Below are positions 42,843 through 51,260 of a stretch of DNA of 64,000 nucleotides, piece after piece. The notes under the pieces are model-generated. The model had not been told where the DNA came from, searched no databases, and saw only the letters and a list, made by a program, of their open reading frames with translations. The first letter of the stretch is position 1. Each line of letters starts with the position of its first letter. The translations under genes and the position numbers were made by a program. Origin of the DNA: Herbidospora sakaeratensis (GTDB lineage Bacteria; Actinomycetota; Actinomycetes; Streptosporangiales; Streptosporangiaceae); the NCBI RefSeq assembly GCF_001570525.1, contig NZ_BBXC01000010.1, positions 62,001 to 126,000 on the forward strand, written 5' to 3'.

Positions 42843-44038
42843 GAGGCCGTGCGTTCCACGCGGCGCATCGCCTGGGCGTAGGCGGCGACGGTGTCGCGCG
42901 CCACCCGGTCCCAGCCGTAGCGGGTGGCGGCCCGGTCGGCTCCGGCGATCCCGAAGGAGTCGCTCTGCAGGGGGTCGTCCAGCAGCCGCCGGACCGCCGC
43001 GGCGACGGCCGTCGGCCGGCGGGGCGGCACCAGCAGGCCCGTCACCTCGTTGACGACGGTGTCCTTCTGGCCGCCGACCGCCGAGGCGATCACCGGCACC
43101 CCGCAGGCCATCGCCTCCAGCACGACCATGCCGAAGGGCTCGTACCAGGGCACGCAGACCACGGCGGCGGCCGAGCGCATCAGGCCCGGCACGTCGTCGC
43201 GCGCCACCTGGCCGGTGAAGGTCACCCGGTCGGCCACGCCGACGCGGTCGGCCTCGGCCCGCAGCCGGATCGCCTCCTCGTCGTGGTCGAGCTCGCCGGC
43301 GGGCCGGCCGCCGCCGACGACCAGATCGGCCTCCGGCACGTACGGCAGCGCCTGGACCACCGTGTCGACGCCCTTGCGCGGCACGAGCCGCCCGATCGAC
43401 AACAACCTCGGCCGCACCGGGCGCGTACCGGGCACGCCGGGACGGAACAGGCCGAGGTCGACCCCGCACGGCACCACGCGGGCACGGTGGCGGGGCACCC
43501 CCATCCGGGCCAGTTCGTCGACCTCGTCGGGGCAGGTCGAGACGATCACGTCGGCGGCGCGCCCGATGGCCGTCTCGGCGGCGATGCGCTCGGCCGGGCT
43601 GGTGTCGGCCGGGCCCTGGTGGCGGCGCTTGACCGTGCCCAGCGCGTGGAAGGTGTGCGCGACCGGCACGCCCAGCCGCCCGGCCGCGCCGAGGGTGGCC
43701 AGGCCGCTCATCCAGAAGTGGCTGTGCGCCACGTCCGGGCGCTCGAAGGCCCACTGCTCCCGCAACCAGGAGGCGAAGTCGGGCACCCACGGCAGGATGT
43801 CGTCCTTCGGGATCGGCGCCGGCGGCCCGGCGGGCACGTGGGCGACCGTGACGCCGGGCCCGAGCGGCACCCGTTCGGGCAGGCCGGGATCGTCTCTGCG
43901 GGTGTAGACGGTGACCTCGTGGCCGAGCGCCGCGAGCGCGGTGGCCAAGGCCGCCACGTGCACGTTCTGGCCGCCCGCGTCCGGGGTGCCCAGCCCGGCC
44001 AGCGGGCTGGCGTGCTCCGAAACCATCGCGATCCTCAT
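42839..44038 (-). CDS. GT4-family glycosyltransferase (MshA-like)
   Basis: 399 residues, GT-B fold. N-terminal SEHASPLAGLGTPDAGGQNVHVAALATALAALGH with the glycine-rich acceptor loop, C-terminal LLSIGRLVPRKGVDTVVQALP and the E-x7-E motif EPFGMVVLEAMACGVPVIASAVGG. The GGQNVHV start is close to MshA and sucrose-phosphate-synthase relatives. Retaining transferase using a nucleotide sugar; the acceptor is the product of this operon. ATG 44038, overlaps both neighbours by 4 bp. Confidence 0.9.
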   Translation of the reverse strand: MRIAMVSEHASPLAGLGTPDAGGQNVHVAALATALAALGHEVTVYTRRDDPGLPERVPLGPGVTVAHVPAGPPAPIPKDDILPWVPDFASWLREQWAFERPDVAHSHFWMSGLATLGAAGRLGVPVAHTFHALGTVKRRHQGPADTSPAERIAAETAIGRAADVIVSTCPDEVDELARMGVPRHRARVVPCGVDLGLFRPGVPGTRPVRPRLLSIGRLVPRKGVDTVVQALPYVPEADLVVGGGRPAGELDHDEEAIRLRAEADRVGVADRVTFTGQVARDDVPGLMRSAAAVVCVPWYEPFGMVVLEAMACGVPVIASAVGGQKDTVVNEVTGLLVPPRRPTAVAAAVRRLLDDPLQSDSFGIAGADRAATRYGWDRVARDTVAAYAQAMRRVERTAS

Positions 44039-44940
44039 CGCACCACCTCCTTGAGCAGCCGGTCCCAGTCGGCGAGGAACCGGTCGAGTCCGTAGCGGCC
44101 GAGGGCCGCCGCACGGGCCGCCTCACCCGTGTGGCGGGCGAGATCGGGGTCGGCGGCGAACTGCCGCGCCGCCTCGGCGAGCCGGCCGGGGTCGGTGGAC
44201 AACACGCCCGCCCCGGGCGGCACCGCCTCCCCGGCCTCGGTCGAGGCGACCGCGACGACGGGCATGCCGAGGGCCATGGCCTCCAGCAGCGACAGGCCGA
44301 GCGAGGTCCATCGGTACGGGTGGACGTAGACCCGCCGCCGCGCCAGCTCGGTCAGCATGCGGTCGTGGGGGAGGTCGCCCTGGCCGTTCTCCAGCGCCTC
44401 GGTGCCGATGCCGAAGACGTCCACGGGCGAGAAGAGGTGCAGCAGGTCGGTGCCGGCCACGCGGGTCCGGCGGACCGGCTCGTTGATCACGGCGGCGGCT
44501 CTGGGGAGCTCGCCGGTGTACCGCCTCCCGGGGTCCGGGACGCCGTGCTCGATCACCCTGGCGGCGGCCCGGCCGTTGTCCCAGAAGAGACGGTTGAAGT
44601 GGGTGACGTGCACGAGCGGCCCGCCCCGGTCGGCCATGGGGTGGCGGGTCTGCACATCGGGCGGGGTGTTGTGCTCGACGTACACCCACGGCACGTCGCG
44701 GCCCAGCCAGCGGCGGGCCAGCTCCAGCTCGTCGGGGCGCTGCAGGACGACGACGTCCACGGGTTCGTCGCGCAGCCGCTCGGGGGCGACCTCGCGGGCG
44801 TTGGCGGGCCAGTCGTAGGTGCGGGCGCGGCCCCGGCCGTAGGGGCCTCGGTCGGGGGTGACCGGGACCAGGTAGTCGTGCGGGCCGTGCACGAACGCCG
44901 TCATCCAGGAGCCGTGCACGTGCCAGGCCAGGATCCTCAT
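44035..44940 (-). CDS. GT-B-type glycosyltransferase
   Basis: 301 residues, shorter than the GT4 next to it. C-terminal donor-site features: YVHPYRWTSLGLSLLEAMALGMPVVAVAST and a short tail DRLLKEVVR. The N-terminus WHVHGSWMTAFVHGPHDYLVP with TPDRGPYGRGRARTYDWP resembles GT families with a glycine-rich G-P-Y-G-R-G-R loop seen in other actinomycete glycan clusters. ATG 44940. Overlap 4 bp on both sides. Confidence 0.82.
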   Translation of the reverse strand: MRILAWHVHGSWMTAFVHGPHDYLVPVTPDRGPYGRGRARTYDWPANAREVAPERLRDEPVDVVVLQRPDELELARRWLGRDVPWVYVEHNTPPDVQTRHPMADRGGPLVHVTHFNRLFWDNGRAAARVIEHGVPDPGRRYTGELPRAAAVINEPVRRTRVAGTDLLHLFSPVDVFGIGTEALENGQGDLPHDRMLTELARRRVYVHPYRWTSLGLSLLEAMALGMPVVAVASTEAGEAVPPGAGVLSTDPGRLAEAARQFAADPDLARHTGEAARAAALGRYGLDRFLADWDRLLKEVVR

Positions 44941-45920
44941 CGCCGGACCTCCTCGATCGCCGCGTACACCTCGGCCGGGACCACCGAGCTCAGGCACGGG
45001 TGCCCGGCGACCGGGCAGACCGTGGCCCGGGTCCCGGCGCAGGCGGCGTGCTGGTCGCCGAGCAGCCGGTACGGCACGCCGTAGGGCGCCCACCGGACGG
45101 CGGGCACCGTCGGCGCGAACAACGACACCACGGGCGTGCCGACGGCGGCGGCCAGGTGGGCGGGTCCGGTGTTCCCGGCCACCACGACCCGGGCCCCGGC
45201 CAGCACCCCGGCCAGCTCCTCCAGGGTGGTTCGCCCGCCGAGGTCGACGCCGTGCCGCCCGGCGACGCGGGCGGTGAGCCCGCGTTCGCCCGGCGAGCCG
45301 GTCACCACCACCGGATGGCCGTGCCGGGCGAGCAGGTCGACCAGCCCGGCGCAGTGCCCCGGCGGCCACGCCCGCGCGGGCACCGAGGCGCCCGGGTGGA
45401 CGACGAGGTACCCCGGCGGCAGGTCCGGCTCGGGCAGCGGCCGCCGCACCGCCAGGTGGAAGCCGCGCGGCGGATATCCGGCCGCCGTCGTCAGGCTGAG
45501 GGCGCGTTCGGCCTCGGGGAGGTCGTCGGGCACCCGGTGCCGCAGGTCGAGCAGCGAGCCCGGGTAGTCGTCGCTGATCGCGCCGATCCACGGCACCCCG
45601 GCCATCCGCAGCAGCAGCGCCAGCGGCAGCGGCGACTGGTGGAACGAGGTGAAGATCAGCGCCCGGTCGACGTCGTCGGCCATCTTGACCAGCAGCCGCA
45701 GGTGCTCGGGGTCGACCGGGTCGGGTTCGGGCTCGATCCAGGGCGCCGGCCACTCCAGCACCCGGTCGACGCCCGGCAGCAGGTCGGCGGCCGACCGGCC
45801 GCGCGGGCCCGCCAGCAGGGTCACCCGGCCGGCCCCCGCCGCCACGGCGCGGACCGCCGGGCCGGTCAGCAGCACGTCCCCGACGCTGTCGAGGCGCGCC
45901 AGCAGCACGTGTGCGCTCAT
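44937..45920 (-). CDS. GT9-family (heptosyltransferase-like) glycosyltransferase A
   Basis: 327 residues. The GT9 pattern: LLARLDSVGDVLLTGPAVRAVA at the start, LVVHPGASVPARAWPP (donor loop), LDLGGRTTLEELAGVLAGARVVVAGNTGPAHLAAAVGTPVVSLF (NTGP-x-H-L-A, catalytic region) and a late Cys-containing tail. GT9 enzymes such as WaaC and WaaF use ADP-heptose, and this gene shares an operon with ADP-heptose synthesis genes. ATG 45920. A 12-bp tandem repeat lies across its start and the previous stop. Confidence 0.88.
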   Translation of the reverse strand: MSAHVLLARLDSVGDVLLTGPAVRAVAAGAGRVTLLAGPRGRSAADLLPGVDRVLEWPAPWIEPEPDPVDPEHLRLLVKMADDVDRALIFTSFHQSPLPLALLLRMAGVPWIGAISDDYPGSLLDLRHRVPDDLPEAERALSLTTAAGYPPRGFHLAVRRPLPEPDLPPGYLVVHPGASVPARAWPPGHCAGLVDLLARHGHPVVVTGSPGERGLTARVAGRHGVDLGGRTTLEELAGVLAGARVVVAGNTGPAHLAAAVGTPVVSLFAPTVPAVRWAPYGVPYRLLGDQHAACAGTRATVCPVAGHPCLSSVVPAEVYAAIEEVRR

Positions 45921-46885
45921 CCCCTCGTCGATCCCCTCGTCGATCCCTTCGTCGGCTCCCGTTCCTCCGCGAACCAGCGGATCGTGCGGCGCAGCCCGGC
46001 CGTGGCCGGCACCGCCGGCCGCCAGCCGAGCCGGGCGGCGGCCAGCGAGGTGTCCGGGCAGCGCCGGTGCGGGTCGTCGACCGGACGGTCGACGTGGACG
46101 ATCGGGGACGACGACCCGGCCAGGTCGCGGATCTCCCTGGCCAGCTCGGTCATGGTCGTCTCGGCCGGGTTGCCGATGTTCACCGGCCCGGCGAAGTCGC
46201 TGTCGGCCAGGGCGAGCACGCCGTCGACCGTGTCGTCGACGTAGCAGATCGAGCGGGTCTGCTCGCCGCTGCCGGTGACCGTGATCGGCTCCCCGGCCAG
46301 GGCCTGGCGGATGAACGTCGGGATGGCGCGGCCGTCGTGGGGGCGCATGCGCGGCCCGTAGGTGTTGAAGATGCGGACGATCGCGGTGTCCATGTCGTGG
46401 GCGTGGCCGTAGGCGGTGGTCAGCGACTCGCCGAACCGCTTGGCCTCGTCGTACACGCTGCGGGGGCCGACCGGGTTGACGTTGCCCCAGTAGTCCTCCC
46501 GCTGCGGGTGCTCCAGCGGGTCGCCGTAGACCTCGCTGGTGGAGGCCAGCACGAACCGGGCGCCCTTCTCCCTGGCCAGGCCCAGCGTGTGGAGGGTGCC
46601 GGTGCTGCCGACCTTGAGGGTCTCGACGGGATAGGCCAGGTAGTCGGCCGGGGAGGCGGCCGAGGCGAAGTGGAGCACCAGGTCGACCGGTCCCGACACG
46701 TGCAGGAACTCGGTCACGTCGCAGTCGACCATCCGGAAACCCGGCCGCTCCATCAGGTGGGCGACGTTCTCGGGGTCGCCGGTGAGCAGGTTGTCGAGGC
46801 AGACCACCTCGTCGCCCCGGTCGAGCAGCCGTTCGCACAGGTAGGAGCCGAGGAACCCGGCCCCGCCGGTCACGACGGTCCTCAT
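45917..46885 (-). CDS. UDP-glucuronate decarboxylase-like NAD-dependent epimerase/dehydratase
   Basis: 322 residues, extended SDR. VVTGGAGFLGSYLCERLLDRGDEVVCLDNLLTG, FASAASPADYLAYPVETLKVGSTGTLHTL, STSEVYGDPLEHPQREDYWGNVNPVG, and catalytic RSVYDEAKRFGE. The WGNVNP(V/I)G...Y-D-E-x-K-R combination is that of UXS (UDP-xylose synthase) rather than HldD heptose epimerase. It could supply UDP-xylose or a derived sugar. The C-terminus ends with EPTKGSTRGSTRG, produced by a 12-bp repeat. Confidence 0.85.
   Translation of the reverse strand: MRTVVTGGAGFLGSYLCERLLDRGDEVVCLDNLLTGDPENVAHLMERPGFRMVDCDVTEFLHVSGPVDLVLHFASAASPADYLAYPVETLKVGSTGTLHTLGLAREKGARFVLASTSEVYGDPLEHPQREDYWGNVNPVGPRSVYDEAKRFGESLTTAYGHAHDMDTAIVRIFNTYGPRMRPHDGRAIPTFIRQALAGEPITVTGSGEQTRSICYVDDTVDGVLALADSDFAGPVNIGNPAETTMTELAREIRDLAGSSSPIVHVDRPVDDPHRRCPDTSLAAARLGWRPAVPATAGLRRTIRWFAEEREPTKGSTRGSTRG
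45918..45953. repeat. 12-bp tandem repeat across a stop/start junction
   Basis: Three copies of a 12-bp unit (CCCCTCGTCGAT on the plus strand, the third CCCTTCGTCGG- with changes) lie at the end of the epimerase gene, directly before the start of GT9 A. Gain or loss of units keeps the frame and would only lengthen the epimerase tail. Confidence 0.8.
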
Positions 46886-47748
46886 GCGACGCTCACCTCC
46901 AGCCGGTCCCGGGCCGCGCCCAGCACCTCGGTCACCGTGATCTCCAGCAGCCCGGGGTCGGGCACGCGGCCGTGCGGGTCGCCGGTGCGGCCGTGCCAGA
47001 TGACCCGGTGCGGCCCCGGCGGCGGCCCCCACGACGACGGGGACGTGGGGCCGAACAGCACCACCGACGGGGTGCCGTAGGCGGCGGCGAGGTGGGCCAC
47101 GCCGGTGTCGCCGCAGATCACCAGCTGAGCCCGGCGCACCGACTCGGCCAATTCCGGCAGGGTGGGCGTCAGAACCGGCAGGTCTCCCGCGACCCGCGCG
47201 GCCAGGTCGGTCTCGCCCGGCCCGGCCGTGACCACCACGGGCCGTCCTTCCGCGGTCAGCGCGGCGGCCACCTCGGCGAACCGCTCCGCCGGCCAGCGAC
47301 GGGCCGCGAAGGCCGCGCCGGGGTGGACGACGATCGGCCCGCCGCCCTCGTGCGGGCCGAGCCGGAGGTCGGCCGGGTCGGCGGGCACGCCGTACCAGCC
47401 GAGCAGGTCGCACCACCGGGCCACCTCGTGCGCGGCCGGGTTCCAGGGCGGCCCGGCCGTGTGGCTCATCAGCAGGCGGGGCCCGGCCGCGCGCAGCGCC
47501 GCGACGCTCTCGGGCCCCCGGCCGTGCAGGTTGACCGCGACGTCGCAGCCGGTCACCGGAACCGGACCGGGCCCGCGCACGTCGAGCCACGCGTCCGCCT
47601 CCCCGCCCAGCAGTTCCCGGTACGTCTCGGGCGCCGCCAGCACCAGCCGGTGGCGGGGGAAGGCCCGCCGCAGGGCGCGCAGCGCGGGCAGCCCGGTGAG
47701 CAGGTCGCCGAGCCCCAGGCCGCGCAGCACCAGCAGGTCTAGGGCCAC
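46882..47748 (-). CDS. GT9-family (heptosyltransferase-like) glycosyltransferase B
   Basis: 288 residues. LLVLRGLGLGDLLTGLPALRALRRAFP at the start, IVVHPGAAFAARRWPAERFAEVA, and RRAQLVICGDTGVAHLAAAYGTPSVVLFGPTSPSSWGPP (GDTG-x-x-H-L-A and the GPT motif of GT9). Related to, but clearly different from, GT9 A. The GTG 47748 start lies 10 bp inside the SDR end. Both GT9 genes imply at least two heptose-type transfers. Confidence 0.88.
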   Translation of the reverse strand: MALDLLVLRGLGLGDLLTGLPALRALRRAFPRHRLVLAAPETYRELLGGEADAWLDVRGPGPVPVTGCDVAVNLHGRGPESVAALRAAGPRLLMSHTAGPPWNPAAHEVARWCDLLGWYGVPADPADLRLGPHEGGGPIVVHPGAAFAARRWPAERFAEVAAALTAEGRPVVVTAGPGETDLAARVAGDLPVLTPTLPELAESVRRAQLVICGDTGVAHLAAAYGTPSVVLFGPTSPSSWGPPPGPHRVIWHGRTGDPHGRVPDPGLLEITVTEVLGAARDRLEVSVA

Positions 47749-48416
47749 GACGTCTCCATCGAGTGGCAGACGACCAGTTCGCGCACCTCGCACCCGGACG
47801 GCTGGGACAACACGAACACGACCGTCTCGGCGACGTCCTCGGGGCGGTTGAGCTGGGCGTCCGGGCCGGGTTTGTACTGTTCGGGGCGGCCGTCGAAGAA
47901 AGCGGTGCTCATGCCGCCGGGGATCAGCAGCGTCACGCCCACCGTCCCGGCCAGCTCGGCCGCCAGCGCCCGGGTGAACCCGACGACGCCGAACTTGCTC
48001 GCGCAGTAGGCCGTGGCGTCGCCGACGGCCTTGATCCCGAGCGTGGACGCGCAGGTCACCACCCGTCCCCGGCTCTCGATCAGAAACGGCAGCGCGGCCC
48101 GCACCACGGCGGCCGTGCCCAGCAGGTTCACCCGCACGACCCGTTCCCACGTGCCGGCCGGCACGTCGGCGAGCGCGCCGCAGGCGTCGGTCCCGGCGGC
48201 GGTGAAGACGCCGTCGAGCCCGCCCGCCTGCTGGGCCAGCGACCGGACGGCCGCCTCGGTCGCCTGGCCGTCGGCCAGGTCGGCGCGGACGTGCTCGAAG
48301 TCCTCCGGCACGGCGCGGTCGATGATCAGCGGCCGTCCGCCCGCCTTGGCGACGGCCCGCGCGGTGGCCAGCCCGAGGCCGGACGCGCCTCCGGTGATCA
48401 GGATGTTTCCCAGCAT
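47739..48416 (-). CDS. Short-chain dehydrogenase of the heptose operon
   Basis: 225 residues. ILITGGASGLGLATARAVAKAGG, TAAGTDACGALADVPAGTWERVVRVNLLGTAAVV, VVTCASTLGIKAVGDATAYCASKFGVVGFTRA (YxxxK) and an LIPGGMSTAFFDG late segment. A complete classical SDR that may modify a nucleotide sugar or another intermediate. ATG 48416 lies 19 bp inside the end of hldE. Confidence 0.87.
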   Translation of the reverse strand: MLGNILITGGASGLGLATARAVAKAGGRPLIIDRAVPEDFEHVRADLADGQATEAAVRSLAQQAGGLDGVFTAAGTDACGALADVPAGTWERVVRVNLLGTAAVVRAALPFLIESRGRVVTCASTLGIKAVGDATAYCASKFGVVGFTRALAAELAGTVGVTLLIPGGMSTAFFDGRPEQYKPGPDAQLNRPEDVAETVVFVLSQPSGCEVRELVVCHSMETSWP

Positions 48417-49756
48417 CGACGTTCCTTCCAGAGATCGGGCCGTCGGGCGGCGGCCGTGATGAGCCGGGTGGTGGAGCGTTCGGGCACCGTGTCGAGCAGC
48501 ACCAGTTCGGCGCCGACGTCGGCCAGCACCGCCGACTCGGGCAGCACCCGGCCGCCGTAGTCGGAGCCCTTGACCCACACGTGGGGCCGCAGGGCACGGA
48601 TGACCTCGGCCGGGGTGTCCTCGTCGAACACGACGACGCCGTCGACGTCCTCCAGCGCGGTCAGCACGGCCATCCGGTCGTCCTGCCGGGAGACCGGGCG
48701 GCCCTTGCCCTTGAGGCGGCGGACCGACAGGTCGGAGTTGAGGCAGACGACCAGCAGGTCGCCGAGCTCGCGGGCGCGGCGCAGCAGGCTGACGTGCCCG
48801 GCGTGCAGCAGGTCGAAGCAGCCGCCGGTGGCGACCACCCGGCCGCCCGCGCGGCGCACCCTGTCGGCCCGGCGCAGCACGTCGGCGTCGCCCTCCGGCG
48901 GCGCGGCGGGCACGCTCGCGACGCCGCCGGCCGACACGAACGCGGTGGCCGCCGTGGTCGCCGCCACGGCCGCCTCTGCGCAGGTCGCCCCGCCGAGCAG
49001 CGCGGCGGCCGCCGCCGTGGCGAACCGGTCGCCCGCGCCGCAGGTGTCGCCGCTGGTGACCGGCTCGGGCACGGGCACGTGGAAACCCCGGTCGCCGGAG
49101 TGGAACCGGGCGCCCTCGGCCCCGAGGGTGACCGCCACCGCCTCTCCGCCGAGCATGGCCAGCAGGCGGCGGGCCGCCTCGGCGGGCTCGCCGGAACCGG
49201 TCAGCGCGGTCGTCTCGGCCAGGTTCGGGGTCACCATCGTGCACTCGGGCGGCAGCGGGCCGCGCGGGTGCGGGTCCCACACCACGGGCCCGGCGGCCAG
49301 GCCGGGCAGCAGCTTCGCGACCAGGTCGGCGGCGCCGCGCCCGTAGTCGGAGACGAGGATCGCCCCCGCGCGGCGCAACACCGGCAGCGCCCGGCCGGTC
49401 AGGTCGCCGGCCACGCCGTCGCCGGAGTCGAGCCGGGCCAGCGTCGCGCCGCCCACCCTGATCCGGGTCTTGCGCACGGTCGTGCCGCGCATGGGCAGCG
49501 GGACGACCATCACGTGCCGGGCCAGCAGGCGGTGCAGCAGGCGGCCGTCCGGGTCGTCGCCGAGCGGCGTGACCAGCACGACCTGCATGCCGTCGGCCGC
49601 CGCCAGCAGCGCGGCCAGCCCGGCCCCGCCCGGCCGCACGCGCTCCGAGGCGTCCTCGACGACGGGCGCGCCGGAGTCGGGCGCGACCCGGTCGCTGCGC
49701 CCGTCGAGATCGCAGTCCAGCAGGGTGTCGCCGATGACGACCAGAGGTCCGGTCAC
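48398..49756 (-). CDS. hldE: Bifunctional heptose-7-phosphate kinase / heptose-1-phosphate adenylyltransferase
   Basis: 452 residues, close to the 477 of E. coli HldE. Residues 1-300: ribokinase-like kinase with VVIGDTLLDCDLDGRSDRVAPD, GGAGLAAL, VVWDPHPRG and SGDTCGAGDRFATA (the GAGD anion hole and base). Residues of about 315-452: cytidylyltransferase-like domain with VVATGGCFDLLHAGHVSLLRRARELGD (HxGH motif), LNSDLSVRRLKG and KGSDYGG. It carries out steps two and four of ADP-heptose synthesis. GTG 49756 overlaps the gmhA stop in GTGA. Confidence 0.9.
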   Translation of the reverse strand: MTGPLVVIGDTLLDCDLDGRSDRVAPDSGAPVVEDASERVRPGGAGLAALLAAADGMQVVLVTPLGDDPDGRLLHRLLARHVMVVPLPMRGTTVRKTRIRVGGATLARLDSGDGVAGDLTGRALPVLRRAGAILVSDYGRGAADLVAKLLPGLAAGPVVWDPHPRGPLPPECTMVTPNLAETTALTGSGEPAEAARRLLAMLGGEAVAVTLGAEGARFHSGDRGFHVPVPEPVTSGDTCGAGDRFATAAAAALLGGATCAEAAVAATTAATAFVSAGGVASVPAAPPEGDADVLRRADRVRRAGGRVVATGGCFDLLHAGHVSLLRRARELGDLLVVCLNSDLSVRRLKGKGRPVSRQDDRMAVLTALEDVDGVVVFDEDTPAEVIRALRPHVWVKGSDYGGRVLPESAVLADVGAELVLLDTVPERSTTRLITAAARRPDLWKERRCWETS

Positions 49757-50304
49757 GGCAGGGCCTCCTCGATCGCCTCGCAGAGCAGGTGCACCAGCAC
49801 CAGATGGACCTCCTGGACGACGCACGGGCTGCCCGACGGGACCGGGATCGCGTCGTCGCAGAGGGTCGCCAGGTCGTTGGGCGGCGGGCCGGTCAGCGCC
49901 CAGGTCATCAGGCCGGCGTCGCGGGCGGCGTGGGTGGCGGCCAGCACGTTGGGGCTGGTCCCGCTGGTCGACAACGAGAGCAGCACGTCGCCGGGGCGTC
50001 CGTGCGCCCGCACCTGGCGGGCGAAGACCTCCTCCGGGCCGTAGTCGTTGACGATCGCCGTGGTCGACGAGGTGTCGGCGTGCAGGGCGATGGCCGCGTA
50101 CGGCCGGCGGTCGGCCCGGAAGCGGCCGACGAGTTCGGCGGTCAGATGTTGCGCCTCGGCCGCCGAGCCGCCGTTTCCGCAGGCCAGCAGGCGTCCCCCG
50201 TCGTTCAGGACACCGGCCAGCTTGCGGCCCCACACACGGACCCGGGCCGTCTCGTGCTCCAGCCGGTTCAGCGTGGCGGTCAGATCGTTCAGGTGCGGAT
50301 GCAC
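49753..50304 (-). CDS. gmhA: Sedoheptulose-7-phosphate isomerase
   Basis: 183 residues. SIS fold: LLACGNGGSAAEAQHLTAELVGRF (the CGNGGSAA-D/E-AQH motif), ALHADTSSTTAIVNDYG, VFARQVRAHGRPGDVLLSLSTSGTSPNVLAA and a late VVQEVHLVLVHLLCEAIE with the zinc/active-site histidines (QEVHL-x-x-x-H). It converts sedoheptulose 7-phosphate to D-glycero-D-manno-heptose 7-phosphate, the first step of heptose synthesis. GTG 50304 overlaps the GT2 end by 16 bp. Confidence 0.92.
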   Translation of the reverse strand: MHPHLNDLTATLNRLEHETARVRVWGRKLAGVLNDGGRLLACGNGGSAAEAQHLTAELVGRFRADRRPYAAIALHADTSSTTAIVNDYGPEEVFARQVRAHGRPGDVLLSLSTSGTSPNVLAATHAARDAGLMTWALTGPPPNDLATLCDDAIPVPSGSPCVVQEVHLVLVHLLCEAIEEALP

Positions 50305-51260
50305 GCGCCTCCCCCTCTCACTCGGACCCGCAGTTCGCCGCCCAGCCGGTGCAGGCAGGCGGCGGGCGGTATCAGCACGCTGGTCGCGGCCATGCGCAGC
50401 ACCTCCGAGGGTGTTCTCGGCCCCGGCGCGATCCGGCTCCAGGCGAACCGGGCGGTCAGCGCCGCCCAGCCCGCGAACGCCGTCAGGGAGGCGGCCCGGT
50501 GGCCGCGACAGGCCAGCGCGGCGGCGGCCAGGCCGAGCGCCGTCGTCAGCGCGTGGTCGCCCAACCGGCCGGGCCCGCCGACGCGGGCCCGCCAGCCGGG
50601 GCCGTGGATCCGGCGCATCAGCGCGTCGTCGGCGTTGCCGCGCTGCCGTCGCAGGCTCGCCCAGAACCCCTCGTCCCTGACGGGGTGGACGGTGGTCCGC
50701 CGGCCGGTCACCAGCCGGTGGCCGGCCGAGGTCAGCCGCAGGGCCAGGTCGGCGTCCTCGCGGTAGGCGCGGGGGAAACGTTCGTCGAAGCCGCCCACGG
50801 CGGCCAGCGCGCTGCGCCGGAACGCCATGTCGGCGGTGATCCACCGGGCCGTGGTCAGGCCCAGGGTGTTACGTTCGGCGTCGGTCGGCGGCCGGCCCTT
50901 GTCGAGCGGCACCACGATCCGGGCCTGCGAGCCCGCCACCTCCGGCGGCAGGCCGCGCAGGTCGTCGCCGATCTTGTCGGCCCAGCCGGGCCCCGGCAGC
51001 ACGTCGTCGTCGAGGAAGACGACCCATTCCGTCGAGGCCGCACGCCACCCCTGGTTCCGGGCCGCCGCCGGGCCGCGTCCGCCCGAGGGCAGGATGACCA
51101 GCGTCGCCGACGGCTCCCCGACGGGCAGCCGGTCGGTGCGCCGCCACGGCCGGTCGTCGACCACGACGAGCGGGAACCCCTCCGGCACCGCCTCGGCGAC
51201 CGCGCGCAGCGTGTCGCGGCCGACGGTCGGGATCACCACGGTGATCTCCGGGTCGCTCAT
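50289..51260 (-). CDS. GT2-family glycosyltransferase
   Basis: 323 residues. GT-A fold: ITVVIPTVGRDTLRAVAEAV, VVDDRPW, ILPSGGRGPAAARNQGWRAASTEWVVFLDDDVLPGPGW (D-D-D motif), FRRSALAAVGGFDERFPRAYREDADLALRL (acidic ED-x-D base). A hydrophobic C-terminal part (ALTTALGLAAAALACRGHRAASLTAFAGWAAL) probably contacts the membrane. ATG 51260 overlaps the carbamoyltransferase in ATGA. Confidence 0.9.
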   Translation of the reverse strand: MSDPEITVVIPTVGRDTLRAVAEAVPEGFPLVVVDDRPWRRTDRLPVGEPSATLVILPSGGRGPAAARNQGWRAASTEWVVFLDDDVLPGPGWADKIGDDLRGLPPEVAGSQARIVVPLDKGRPPTDAERNTLGLTTARWITADMAFRRSALAAVGGFDERFPRAYREDADLALRLTSAGHRLVTGRRTTVHPVRDEGFWASLRRQRGNADDALMRRIHGPGWRARVGGPGRLGDHALTTALGLAAAALACRGHRAASLTAFAGWAALTARFAWSRIAPGPRTPSEVLRMAATSVLIPPAACLHRLGGELRVRVRGGGACIRT

